From positions 62,001 through 126,000 of the forward strand of contig JASJFT010000099.1 in the NCBI GenBank assembly GCA_030770425.1: DNA of 64,000 nucleotides. Direction: 5' to 3'. The translations under genes and the position numbers were made by a program. Positions 9,515 through 20,819 of this stretch are shown piece by piece (positions within the stretch are counted from its first letter, which is position 1; each line of letters opens with the position of its first letter). A model generated the notes under the pieces. That model worked only from the letters and a program-made list of their open reading frames with translations. It ran no database searches and had not been told where the DNA came from. The stretch comes from Darksidea phi. Lineage: Eukaryota; Ascomycota; Dothideomycetes; Pleosporales; Lentitheciaceae.

Positions 9515-10319
9515 CTTTGAGCGCGAGGGGTTGCGCTCATTGGCTGGGGTGGTGGATAAATAGTTGGGCGATTATATGCGTGAAGAGGACATTATGGATG
9601 TTGCTTTATAGGAACTCTCGAAATTGCTGTCACATCAAACGTGAGTCACGGGAGATTCTTTCACCAGTTTGTTACGGACAAGGTGAGGGAATGGAAATAG
9701 ACGAAAGGCGCACTGAGTGTATGTGGTTTGATAAAGTAGCAAGTAAATATTGAGCCCGAGTAGGATTCATACATCCGCCCGTGATGTTTTGCACCAATAT
9801 TACATCTAGTTTTAACAAAGCCTTAGACGTATGACGCCGCCGATTCATCAAAGGAAACCTTCAACTCTCTAGCCGTGATACCTTTCCCTCTTTGAGCCCG
9901 CCTACCATCCGGTCTGTATATCTCATTATCAATCAATTCTATTAATCTGTATGGCACATTAGCCTTTGCACCCTGGTAGAAATGATTGTCGCAGCTTTTA
10001 GGGAGCCAACAGGCTGGTGACCTAGATCGGCGCTGTTTTTAAGGATGTGATAATGGGTTCATGCCCGCATGATAGAACCCCATTTGCTTACGCTTAAAAA
10101 TCTCTAGACACGGACTTGGACATATTGTCCTTCTCTAACTTTAACCAATGGAGCAATTTAGACAGTGGGAGCGCTCTACCGTAAGCACAATCTCTAATGA
10201 CACGGGTACAACATATATCTTATTGTGGCAACGAGCACAAACGTCCTCCCAAACCTAAGTAGTTGCCGGAAAAGATACTTTGAACCAATGAACCATGCGC
10301 TACCTTTAGATGCAGCTCT
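9515..10319. other. Intergenic, no gene seen
   Basis: About 0.8 kb with moderately low GC. No frame with recognisable content was found on either strand, and no RNA gene or repeat stood out. Confidence 0.5.
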
Positions 10320-10660
10320 CTAAGGAGCTTCATGTGTGGTTCTAGTTGGCTGTTGCGACTCCACCTCCGCAATTGGGCTCTCATACTCGTCCGGAACAGC
10401 CACTCCCAGGTGATTGCTCGCCTTTGCAGCTTTCCTCCACTGGAAGCTTTTTGCGAAAAGGAAGCTTAATACAAGAAGGATCGAGATTCCAATCGCAGCG
10501 CCAACTCCGACACCGGCTTTTGCTCCTTCAGAGAGTCCGTCGCCACTATGTTCTATATTTATGTCTGCAGTAGTAGATGCAGTTGCTGTCGTCGAAGCAC
10601 CAGCGCCACTAGTTTTGTAGACGAACGAGGAGTGAGAGTATTTATCGAGGGGAGAGTGCG
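10320..10660 (-). pseudogene. Severed C-terminal tail of a single-pass surface membrane protein
   Basis: Reading the minus strand, an open frame without a start codon runs to a TAG at 10322-10320. It encodes a Ser/Thr/Ala-rich stretch, then 'GLSEGAKAGVGVGAAIGISI' leading into a membrane segment, a basic stop-transfer region and a Glu/Pro-rich cytosolic tail of about 45 residues. The Gly-Ala-x-Ala-Gly-x-Gly-Val-Gly lead-in and tail are typical of fungal wall-sensor or WSC/Mid2-like receptor C-termini. The extracellular part and start are missing; the upstream frame meets a stop and then the short-repeat and AT-rich DNA from 10.7 kb. It is therefore a gene remnant cut by rearrangement or repeat insertion. 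Confidence 0.6.
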
Positions 10661-10710
10661 TCTTATGCTATGCGAGTGCTCGAGTATATCACTATGGTAC
10701 CGTGCCCTCA

Positions 10711-10816
10711 TCCTTGATGAGTGCGCCCGATCCTTGATGAGGCAATGCCCGATCCTTAATAAGGAAAACCCCTATCCTTGATAAGGGCGTCCTTATCCTT
10801 AATAAGTATAGTCTTA
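10711..10816 (+). repeat. Five imperfect 20-22 bp tandem units
   Basis: Units begin at 10711, 10731, 10753, 10775 and 10796, each opening with TCCTTGATGAG or TCCTTAATAAG followed by a more variable 9-11 bp. G/A differences between units look like RIP transitions. The CTTAATAAG form is nearly self-complementary. The array sits at the edge of the decayed repeat island. Confidence 0.75.
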
Positions 10817-12329
10817 TTAAGAACCGGGGTATAGTATCAAGTACAGTATTAGGCATAGTATTAGGCATAGTATTATTGTTCTATTCTATATAAGCCGCTC
10901 TTATATAGAGCTATTATAATTAACCGTAGTTCTTACTTCTTTTCTTTATAGTAATTTACTCTAAACCCTTACTATAATAGTTATAACCCCTTCCCCAGGA
11001 GCTTGGGCCACTACCCGGCGTGACGTCACGTTGGCTCCTGGGCTAGCTATGTTTTTCGTGATTCTAATCACCTCATTGTGTTTTAATGTTTCGACATCTC
11101 ACGCAACAGACAGTTAAACGCGCCGACAACGCCGAACCCCCCACGCCACTTCTCAGTCCTCTACTCACCGGCAGCCTCCCCAGCCAGGTATCCCCATCGT
11201 CCTCCGCCCCTACGCCATCGTTCGTATCGTATCCACTATGGACACCAGCTCCATCTTCCACGTCAGGTATTCGCTCCCTCCATAGCGTACCAAGAAGGCC
11301 GATTCCTCCTTCCTCAACGGTCTTCCCATACAAGCTTTTCCTCCAGCCTGCGTAGACGGTACAGCTACCTCTAGACAAAACGCCTATCCTCGTCATACAG
11401 GGCCTCGGACAGGAACATAATACAGGCAACTACTAATAGCTATACGAGAATTCTGTCGCCGCTCGTTCCCTCGAATATATCCAACGTATAGTTAGTTTTA
11501 TACTAATAGTTATTGTAATCAAGGAGCCCTGTCGACAGCACCTCCCGCCTGCAGCGCCGGGGATGCTCCGCCGCGATATTCGAAACGTTTAGAGCGCTGT
11601 ACTCGAATAGGCTGTTGTACTCTAGTACCTCCTACTAAAGGACTAGGCGAACGATCGTTGGTAAAGACATATAGTTGGTGGGTGTTGATGTAGTAAGGAA
11701 GCTGGCTGAGGATAAGAGATAAATGTAAGTGGGATACTGGTATCATCGCAGGCAATTTTTATACTATAGGTAGTAGTGTTGGTACGCTAACTCCACGCTA
11801 CCGCTGTTGGTCTCCCAACGCTCTATAGTTCGGCATCACATGTCATTTCTCGTCCAGCGCCTCAATGTTCGAAACATTACCTCGTCGGTATTACTGTGTA
11901 CAGCTCTACAGCTCTATTATCGTGTATAAGGTGTGGGTATAGCACCTCTACTGTGTACAAACTCCTACTGTGTTTCGTGCGGACCTTCTAAAGAGATTCC
12001 CACTATGCAAATCCAAATCAAATAAGCTGACTCGTCAGGCCGAAGGCGGACACCAAATTTTTAATGTATTGGTTGAAGTCGCAGATGTTTCTCTGTATGC
12101 CTCCTACCAACCGATAATATTATTAAGTAGGGTATATGTTTCCCTCCACCTTCATAGGCACGCGCCTGGGTACCGCGCCTGGGTACGAACTCGTACTTCC
12201 GGGATGTGTTGTATTTATTCGTGTATATATGCAGCATATCAGAGTATACACATTACATCTTATAATTTTGTTTCCTAGCCCTCGTCTACTGTTTTAAGCG
12301 CGCATACCCGCAACGCGTTCTATAAATTA
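10817..12329. other. RIP-decayed repeat island, no intact gene
   Basis: AT-rich DNA with many TATA/CTATAG words alternates with GC-richer remnants (11.1-11.4 and 11.5-11.65 kb). At 10994-11042, perfect 9-bp inverted arms CCCAGGAGC / GCTCCTGGG flank the palindrome TGACGTCA at 11021-11028. Short frames are proline-rich or broken and none can be assigned. This is consistent with old transposon debris. Confidence 0.6.
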
Positions 12330-12800
12330 TTTATAGGACTGACGCGTATGCTTATAGGGGCAGCGGATACTTTCCTCGATGTCGAAGAAGATGAAAATAT
12401 AATGACCAGAAGCGGGCACTGTAGTCGCGAGTGTGGGAAGCGATCTGCCAGAGCTCTGTCGGCGATCTCCGACTAGGAGGATGAGGTTGCTTTGCTTAAG
12501 CCTACCAACGAGAACGCAACTTCCACAGGGTGCGCGAAGATCTTCCTTCAACTAGCTAAGGTGCTCTTTATGTTGGATCCAGAGCTCGACGAGATCGCCT
12601 AGATCCTGAGCAAGATTCAGCACGGATGTAGGGCTGCTTGGATGAAAAGTATACATGCGCTAGCCAAATTGATTTAGAGCCCAAGCGAAGAGAGTAAGCC
12701 GTAGCCTCCAGCGTTGCACCCGGAGGCGCATGCGTTGCCGAGTCGACGCCAAATATTGGATGTCTTGATATTAAAATAGCCAAGGTAAAACTATCTGACC
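12330..12800 (+). pseudogene. Relic reading frame interrupted only by TAG codons
   Basis: One plus-strand frame stays protein-like from about 12,345 to 12,790, with segments such as 'ATSTGCAKIFLQLAKVLFML' and 'HGCRAAWMKSIHALAKLI'. Within it there are five stops, all TAG, at 12474, 12600, 12675, 12702 and 12777, with no TAA or TGA. CAG-to-TAG is the signature change of RIP acting on CpA. The frame most likely derives from a transposon or multicopy gene. I do not recognise the original protein. Confidence 0.55.
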
Positions 12801-13129
12801 TCCACCTACCCGGCGTGGAGTTTGCGAGCCTCGAAAGGGTTGCAATGGCATGACGCGAAGATCCTTTTCCTCATTTGTTGAACGCTTCCGATTGGAGTAC
12901 AAGTAGCCCCCGTATTGTATCCCCCGAGCGCCCAGACGCCACTACTGCGAGGCATGCCCAATGAACGTATGATTAAGCCCAGCCTCCAAGCTCGTTGGCG
13001 CGCACGGCCCGGTCCATTTTTGGGACCGGAGCGGACCCCAATTGCGAAAAAAAAAAATGGCATGGATGCTGAACAAAAGGGGTTTGGATGTTCTTTTCGA
13101 AATTTATTGCTCTGCACAGAACCTCTTCG

Positions 13130-15920
13130 ATGGAGTCTTTGGCGCGATCGCTCGCTCTAAGCACAGGAGGTGGGTCGAACTGGAGACTTCCCGCTTCGAC
13201 GCATCAGAAAGCTAACCAATAGTAGCTGCCGCAAACGCGAGCACCTTGATAAGCCAGGGCATAGCAAACACAACACGCGCCATAGCGACCTCCTCTACGG
13301 GTAGCGAGCTTGTCGCAAACAGGACATTATCGTCTTCATGGAACTCTACTCCCGGTCCCACAATCACGAGCGCCATAAATTCAGCTGCAAACTTTTCAAC
13401 CTTCGCCACTCCGAATTCCACAACAACAGCAAACCCATACTTTAACGGTACAGGTAAGCCTGCTGTGGGTGCTTACTTTTAGCAACGCTGATGAAATTAG
13501 ATCTGAATAATGCGACGCAATGTTGGCCGGCGTATTGGTCGTACAGCTCGATGACGTCGTCGTGGTCGCGAGCTCATGCGATAATTGTTACCAGAACCGT
13601 AACGTACACTTCAACCATTGAGTCTGGTGTACCTAAACCCTCTCCGAACAGCACGTACTCGATTCTTTGCGATGGACTACCTCGCTTTGGCTCGGATGGA
13701 GAAGCTGCGAACGCGACTGTGCTTCTGCCGACTCCAATCACAAGCGTCTACTCGTATGGGACAGTAGACTATACCTGGCCAACAGGAGAAAACTTTCCTC
13801 CCGCCCCATCATGCTCCATTCGGAATGCAGATGAATGCTCTGCCGCATGGTCACTGTTTGGATCTTCCCTCGCCAGCAGTAACGCCGCATGGCGTACAAG
13901 TAATATCCTTACGGTGTCTTTGGCGTCACCACCAACTTCTGTTGTGGTGAATAGCAAGGCGACGCCGCTCGTAGCTGCCCCTGGGGCTTTTCCAACGTTG
14001 ACACTTCATGGGGAAGAGTATGGTGCCGAAGAAGGTACTTACACCATATCGGGCGGAGTCAATCTCTATGGAGAAGTGACTATTACTCCCGGAGGCCAAC
14101 AGGTTTTGACATGGAACCAGGACCAGGTCCAAAGACCCTTTGGACCTACTGTCGGGAACTGCACTCGACCTGATGGAAACATAATTCAGAGCCAATGCGC
14201 AACTGCACAGTGCACCATAGGAGCAAACAGCGTCGAACTCCTTTACTTCCCGCCACCTTCGACTAGCCGAGATTTGTGTGCAAACACCAGCCCAGGGTTC
14301 AACAGCTACTCTGTACCAGTATTTTCCCAACCCCATGCTTCCACGATAATCAACTCAAGCACATATTGGTACGACAAAGCTTATGTTAGGTACGAGACAG
14401 TTTCTGCCTACAAATGGTGTGCACTCGACAATCAACTTGGTTCGACTAGTGTCCCTGTAGGCGGAACCTACTCTAAACGGCTGGTTGAGGTCTCATCCAG
14501 TGATGTATCTTCGATCTGCGATTGGAGGTTCAATCCTACGAGACCATATGGCTTGGTCATTGGCGCTACTGCGAAACCCTTCAATTTCGAAGACCTGGTT
14601 GGTGACCTACCAGCCTCAGCATACCAATGCATACCGTCATGCCAAAGCGGTTGCAATAAAATAATCTCGTCCTCTTGGATCCCTGGATTGGCCGTTCCTC
14701 CACAAGTACGCGCTCAAGATCCGGAGTGGGCGAGCTGTGTTCCCCAATTCGATGGCGTTCCAGACCCCCCCATCGCCTTGAAAACTGTTGATGACCCCCT
14801 GACAAGCAATACACCCTCTGAATCCCGTCCTAGTAACCCTCCTACGCCCGGTCAAAGTGTTTCTACGGGACCAAGTGCTACCATACTCCCTATTACGCAG
14901 CCCCCGGTTACCACAAGGTTTACCTCTACGATCTCACGACCTACATCAAGGCCACCGCCCAACGATCCAGGTGTATCTGCTGACCCCGACCCTACTGATC
15001 CCAACGACCCTCGCCCAAGTGTTTCTCGTCCGAACAATCCCTCACCGAACAATCCGAGTCCAAACGATCCTCCACAAAACAACCCTGACCCGGCCAATAC
15101 TGTGCCACCATCGCCTCAGGACCCTCCCAGTGATCCTCAAACGATCACGAATCCACCAGCAGGTCCTACAGCAATAGGTACTATAGGTAACAGCATCATT
15201 AACACCGACCCATCTCGACCCGGGACTATTGTCATCTCAGACCCCGACACACCTGGCGGCGCACAGACTCTCACAGCCGGAAGTGACCCCATCGTTATTT
15301 CAGGCACCACTGTATCCGTGGATCCCACGAGCGGTGCGATTGTTGTTAGTGGAGACTCGACATTACAACCAATCGGTATCGTCAACGGAAAACCCGTTTT
15401 CACAGATCCCAATCGACCCGGCATCGTTATCATCGGAGACCCAGACTCGGGGCAGCCCACACAGACGCTCAGTGTGAGCGGTCCTACAGTAGTCATAGAT
15501 GGGGAGACGCTCACGCTCTCTCCCACCGCAGCGGCACAATCATCGACTACTTTTGCTGGACTATCTATCGTTGTGCTAGCTGACGGCACGGTTGTGATCA
15601 ACAACACGCGGACTATCAAGCCAGGCGATCCTGAGACCATCGTAGATGGGCATAAAGTACTCGTGGATCCAAGCGGTGCGATTTGGGTGAACGGTCAACG
15701 TGTCCAAACGCTGCCTGTATCAAGTAGTAACTCTGCCAGTGCGACAGCACAAGAAGGTATAGCAACTGATCCGATTCTGACGGATTCGACCGGTAAGGAC
15801 GGCCCGAGTCCAACTACGCAGGAAATGCCCCAGAACTCATCATTAGCTATTGGACGAGCGCCAGTGCCGCGTATCTGGGGCTTGGTAGGCCTTGTGGCAT
15901 TCTTAGCGGTCTTGGGCTAG
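13130..15920 (+). CDS. Large Ser/Thr/Pro-rich GPI-type cell-surface protein
   Basis: Three exons are inferred: 13130-13169, 13223-13453 and 13501-15920 (896 residues). The 53-bp and 47-bp introns keep the frame, the first with a CTAAC branch site just before its AG. The short first exon plus the start of exon 2 give a weak secretion leader. The ectodomain is rich in Asn-x-Ser/Thr sites and Cys up to about residue 510. A Pro/Asn/Asp-rich low-complexity linker follows at about residues 525-645. The next part repeats beta-type motifs ('PGTIVISDPDTPGG', 'PGIVIIGDPDSGQP'; 'SVDPTSGAIVVSG'). The protein ends in a hydrophobic GPI-anchor-like tail 'IWGLVGLVAFLAVLG'. It is probably an adhesin or structural wall protein. 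The start exon is the least certain part. Confidence 0.72.
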
Positions 15921-18838
15921 CTATCATATAGGCCATAGGAAAGTGCTTAATCATGAGAAACGGTTTATTAAACCAACTTCAACGGAAATTTTCGTCGTGC
16001 TATCGAGTTCTGAGAGTCATGCTCGCAAGTATTAACATTCTTTCTTCCCAAGAATCCCCTAAGACAGCCATCCTTCCAAGATTGGTCCAAGCTGAGGCTG
16101 TGGATAGTCGCGTGAGGACTGACTAAGGCGGAGGTGCGGGGTCAGGATTGCTTCTTTTGCCCTTCTCCACGTCGCCGCCTCTTATAAATGCCTCTGCCAT
16201 AACTACGCCTATCTCCCTGTTTCTAATTATCTCCGGGCACCTCGTTACCGCGCCTTATCTACGAGATGGCGTCTCGGACCCCTTTTTAGACGTACTTATG
16301 CCGAAACTCTTCTACCCACTCCTGGAACATTTCGTATTGTTATACTCGCGTGATGTCTCCTTGCGCTTATTTGGAATATAACTTACCTAGTTCGGCGAGT
16401 ATGTCGGCGAAGCTGGCGATGGTGGCGCTGAGCTGTGGGTGGGAGGGCACGAAACGTGACGAGGCGTAAGAGAGGCTTAACAGTATGCTGTGAAGAGGGC
16501 CTGGTAGAATAGACGAGGGAATAGTGAGAGTATATACTGGAGATAACGTGTAGGTTATGTGAGGGCCTAGTTACCTGTACCAGATTTTGGACCGTATGCA
16601 AGAGGCGCCGTCGTGGGTCCAATTTGCATAACATCGACTGATGAGGAACTTACTGGCGATGCAGAATCTTGAAGATCGAGAGCTCTTATATCGTCAGTTA
16701 TCGATTTTCGTCCGAGCCGATAGAGAGCGGTAAACTAAGATCGACGGCGAAGTGCCACACGCCGATCCATAATAGATTCAGGGGTTGCTAAGGAACCCGA
16801 CGACGCTTCTTAGGCGTTCCAAATTATATGCTTAAGCGCGTCGAGGTTACTTTCTCTCGCTTCGGTAGTACTCTATACCTCCATCACCTGATTTATATAA
16901 CGACTCTTCTATCGGGAAGCCTAAGTAATATACTATAATAGAATAGGCCCGATTTGTAATAGTATAAGTTTAGCGTTTTTGTTTCTCCTGAGGAAAAGCT
17001 GCATTGCGCAACTATGCTATTGTAGGGGAGTTTTTCCACTCAATGATAAACTACATACATCTGAAGACTAGCACTGAAATTTCAACTGCACATAAAAGAG
17101 TGGAACGCTTGACGTCGGCCAGTGGGCAGCCAAAACTGGCTTCATCCGACACGAGCCTCAACACGCGACCCAGAGGAAGGGGGTGGGGTGCAGGAGAGGG
17201 GAACTGCAAGGGATGCGAACCAAGGGAAATATACCCCTTAGAACTTCCCTTATTACAACACTCAGTATTCTCCCCAAAGTACTATTTCGAACTTGTGTTC
17301 TTCCCGTCGCACGGCGTAAGACGTGTATATTAGTCCGTGACCTTTAACGTATTAGTAATCCCGCTTACCATTTCCTAGCCTAACTCCTGTTCGTGACATA
17401 GTTTGTATATCTCATTAACAAATATGTTGAGGCATCTCGTAGTCTCGAAACTGCGTCCTGTGTATAAACTTCTATAGTATTGACGGGCCGCGACTTCGTT
17501 TTCCGTGCCTTGAGCCTGGCATGTTCCGTTACAGAGGCAATCTTGTGACGGTGAATCGCCCTCGATATCGCGGCATATGCTGGGTATGTTGGGGCAGGCG
17601 GCGATATTAGTGTGTTCGGCGTTCCGACGTCCACTCGGAAAGTAGCAGTCGGAGAAAACGGGGGAGATAATGCTTGTTAGGATTAGTACGATGGAAGAGG
17701 AATGAAGATATAGACCATTGTAGAGGGTGGAGACAGTGATATTAGGGACTAAGAGAAACCGACAGAAGCCTAGGAAATGTGAAGCACTTCATTCTTCAAT
17801 GAGAGGCTAGAGATAAGCCACCGTTCGGCTTTGCGGGGTTAGAATCATCGGGTGTCTCGCCGAATATGGAAATTTAACATTGACTCCTATTTTTCCTTTC
17901 GGAGTATCGTGGCTGCATATTAGCGGTCGGTTTCTACGCGAACCTTGCCACTTAGGAGCCTCTTCATTCACCATACTGTATCTTGCAATATCTGCCACTA
18001 GCAAGAAAAGAGCACCTCTAACTAGTTGCGCTGGTTCGGGGCAATCGATTGTGAGTACGTCGGAAGTAGTAGACAGATATAGGCAAGGTGAACGGACGGT
18101 GTGAAAGCGCCATCGGGCCGAACCTCAACCAGAGTGGTTGAATAACTGCACAACAGCGGGGGTGCAGTAACCCTAAAAGCCCCTCTACGTTTAAATTCCC
18201 CGACTTTTGAGAGCCGACGTGTGATATCTAGCTAGAGTCGTTCCACGTAGTAACAATATCACTAACTGACCTCCCTCAACACTCGAGTCCTTCCTACTCA
18301 CTTTGCGCACGGACTAGAGCTTCTGCAAGCTCCCCACTAGCTTTTAGGATCTCGTAGACGAGTAGAAGCTCGTGTAATTCATCTGCAAGGTTGTGTCTGT
18401 AAAAGCGTAGAGCTGAATGTGTACTCGGGTAGACTTTGCAAACGTCTCTGTCCCATGCGCTAGGCGGCTCCCAATTTCGCTCCTCTCAAGGGACGGTTGG
18501 TGGTTGTGCATATACTTTCATATCTTGTACCAATGCCAGATACGGTATAAAGATACATAAGCAAGACGAGAAAGTTCTCAGGAAATCCAACAATATGTAT
18601 TGGAAAGTTTGAGACAGAAGGATCCGCGCGAAGAGGGCAACTAGCAATGAATCATCGTCAGTTACATTGTTAGAGCCACCCTGGAAGCATGCAATAAATT
18701 AAAGAGATATGAGATGTTTTGAGCACTACGGACTTCATGGAAGCAACCGTACTTTAGGTAGCCGCTAGTTTCTTGGCATATACAGCCGCCTCTAACAATT
18801 CGAAACTGCCCTTCAACCCATCACCACAACCCCACATC
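15921..18838. other. Gene-poor 2.9-kb stretch
   Basis: I found no frame I would defend. Frames of 60-110 codons on both strands lack motifs and many lack an ATG. Local AT-rich words around 16.9-17.0 kb resemble the decayed islands, so part is probably old repeat DNA. The last 200 bp is the promoter of SYF2. No RNA gene was recognised. Confidence 0.5.
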
Positions 18839-19687
18839 ATGAACTCACCCCCAAAATCCGAGGAATCTACACCCGCCATGAAAGAAATGCAATCGCCACC
18901 ACCCGCAGACACAAAACCTACAACCTCGGACCCGACACCCGCCCCTACCGACGCAAAAGCCGCCCTCGCCGCCCGCATCGCGCGCTTCGCCGCCCTCAAA
19001 TCCGCCAAAGAAAGCGGCCGCAAAGCCACCGAGCGCGAAGTTCGCGACGCAGAAGACCGCTCCCAACGCCTCGCCCAGCTCAGCAAGCTCTCCGCCGCCA
19101 ACGAAAAAGCCTCGTACAAGCTCCTCAAAAACGACGACCCGGACTTCGAGCGCAAGCGAAATTGGGATTATACCGTTGAAGAGAGCGAGAGCTGGGATAA
19201 GCGGCAGGCCAAGAAGGCAAGGAATAGAGAAGGCAATGCATTTGCTGATTATCGTGGTGAGGCGAATAAAGTGTATAAGCGACAGGTGAAGCAGATGGGG
19301 AATGTGGATTTGGAAGAGTATGCAGCCAAGAAAGGGGAGAGGCTGCAGCAGCAGGTTCAGTCGGGGCTGTTGCAGTTGGTGGAGACGGATGATGGAGACG
19401 TGTTCACCATCGACAAGCAGGGACGGATCAATACGCCGGTGGAAGAGGGCTACACACACGACCACAAACCTTCGAAAGAAGCTATCGATAAGTTGGTAAA
19501 TGATCTAGAGAAGGGTGAGCGTGCACGGCTTAAGGCGAGGGCTGCGCGGGGTATTAATGATGATGATGGCGGGGATGTCACGTATATCAACCAGAAGAAC
19601 AAGCAGTTTAACGAGAAGCTGGCGCGATTCTATAATCGGTATACGACGGAGATACGGGAGAACTTCGAGCGCGGGACGGCGATATGA
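18839..19687 (+). CDS. SYF2: Pre-mRNA-splicing factor SYF2
   Basis: This single-exon gene encodes 282 residues. The acidic/proline-rich N-terminus is variable. From about residue 100 the conserved SYF2 domain is clear: 'NWDYTVEESESWDKRQAKK', then 'FADYRGEANKVYKRQVKQMG', then a C-terminal 'NEKLARFYNRYTTEIRENFE'. SYF2 is a component of the Prp19-associated (NineTeen-related) complex of the active spliceosome and acts in the nucleus. I chose the ATG at 18839 because the frame upstream contains no ATG. It is convergent with ESF2, with only 160 bp between the stop codons, and two genes from CWC25, another splicing factor. Confidence 0.93.
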   Translation: MNSPPKSEESTPAMKEMQSPPPADTKPTTSDPTPAPTDAKAALAARIARFAALKSAKESGRKATEREVRDAEDRSQRLAQLSKLSAANEKASYKLLKNDDPDFERKRNWDYTVEESESWDKRQAKKARNREGNAFADYRGEANKVYKRQVKQMGNVDLEEYAAKKGERLQQQVQSGLLQLVETDDGDVFTIDKQGRINTPVEEGYTHDHKPSKEAIDKLVNDLEKGERARLKARAARGINDDDGGDVTYINQKNKQFNEKLARFYNRYTTEIRENFERGTAI

Positions 19688-19847
19688 TGGATGGAAGGAT
19701 GCGGATTATACCCTGGTATGCTTCTGGCGTTGTGGTACTGTTAGGGATATGGCGTGTTTCATGGCATTTTTGTGTATAGCGGAACAGTGCATCTGGGAAC
19801 GGAACTATTGTTTCAAAGATTGAAGATTGGGTTATGCGTCTTCCAGA

Positions 19848-20819
19848 TCAGAAGATACTACTCAGCACCCTCTCCGCTTGTGGTGTAGGGTCCGACTGCT
19901 TCTCCCGCGACTTGATCGCATGCTGCTCGAACTTCGATCTCCTCTCCCTCTTCTGCGGCTTATCCGCACCGCCCTCCGCCACATCCTCCCTATCCTGCCC
20001 CTTCTCCTTCCGCTTCGCCGCAATTCCACTAATCATCTTCCCTTTCTCAACATTCTCCAAGAACCTCGCATTCTCCTTCTTAGTCTTGCTAATCTCGAGC
20101 CTCAACTTCGCCGCCCTTTCCGCATTCTCGTTCTGTATCTGCTCCACCAGCTGCGTCCACTTCACGCCTGACAAATATTTGATATTCCAGACTTCGTCAT
20201 GCCACCTGCTGCGCTTCTTGCCGCCCATTGTTTGTGCGTTTAAGCTTTCTGCTACGAACTTGGCATCCTTTTTGTGCAGGAACTCGACCCAGCCGTCAAG
20301 GAAGAGCTTGCGCCGCGTACCGCCGGATCTTAGCCGTTGTTGTCGTTGCGTGGAGGACTCCGGGGTAAGGAATATGCGGCCAATGGCACCGTAGGGCGTG
20401 AGGAGCGAGCGTAGGACGGCCGGTTTCATAAACGGGGGAACGCGCGAGAGGTATACGACACCGGATTTGTCCTTCTTCGGTTTTGTGGGTAAAGGTAGAG
20501 GTTTTGATAATTTTCCGGAACCGAGTTTGAGTTCGGTGGGGAGGTTTGCGGCAAGGGCTTCTAGACGGGCGAGTTCGGCGTTTTTGTCGTCGTCATCGTA
20601 AGATATGGAGCCTTCATCTAGCTCATCTTCCTCCCCGACGGCTTCTTCGTCGTCTTCGAGATTGTCTTCCGCGGCGTCGGATTCGGATGTATGGGCACGC
20701 TTTTGTCGTTTTGTAGAGCGTAGCATGCGTGATCTGCTTTCGTCTTCCGAGTCGTGTGGTTGCTCTTCTTCATCGCTTTCGTCGGCGTCGAGCCATTCGT
20801 TTCGTTTTCGTGTCGCCAT
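19848..20819 (-). CDS. ESF2: Pre-rRNA-processing protein ESF2
   Basis: The protein is 323 residues from one exon. The acidic N-terminal third (Asp/Glu/Ser runs) precedes a divergent RRM fold beginning 'GVVYLSRVPPFMKPAVLRSL' and continuing 'YGAIGRIFLTPE'. The conserved 'EFLHKKDAKFVAESLNAQ' and 'RWHDEVWNIKYL' segments are typical of ESF2/ABT1. A basic coiled-coil C-terminus follows. ESF2 is part of the small-subunit processome, binds 18S precursors and stimulates the helicase Dbp8, acting in the nucleolus. The ATG at 20819 is the first in frame. It is head-to-head with CWC25 (339 bp between start codons), so the two probably share a promoter region. Confidence 0.92.
   Translation of the reverse strand: MATRKRNEWLDADESDEEEQPHDSEDESRSRMLRSTKRQKRAHTSESDAAEDNLEDDEEAVGEEDELDEGSISYDDDDKNAELARLEALAANLPTELKLGSGKLSKPLPLPTKPKKDKSGVVYLSRVPPFMKPAVLRSLLTPYGAIGRIFLTPESSTQRQQRLRSGGTRRKLFLDGWVEFLHKKDAKFVAESLNAQTMGGKKRSRWHDEVWNIKYLSGVKWTQLVEQIQNENAERAAKLRLEISKTKKENARFLENVEKGKMISGIAAKRKEKGQDREDVAEGGADKPQKRERRSKFEQHAIKSREKQSDPTPQAERVLSSIF

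Noticed and set aside
13150..13222. GTTCGACCC-like motif on the minus strand suggesting a tRNA T-arm
   Set aside because: No acceptor, D or anticodon stem could be paired around it. The same bases are better explained as an intron with a CTAAC branch site in the surface-protein gene.
13212..13421. Minus-strand frame with a hydrophobic stretch like a signal peptide
   Set aside because: It lies antisense to exon 2 of the surface-protein gene, whose frame continues across introns and is much better supported. The hydrophobic run is the complement of Ala/Thr/Ile codons.
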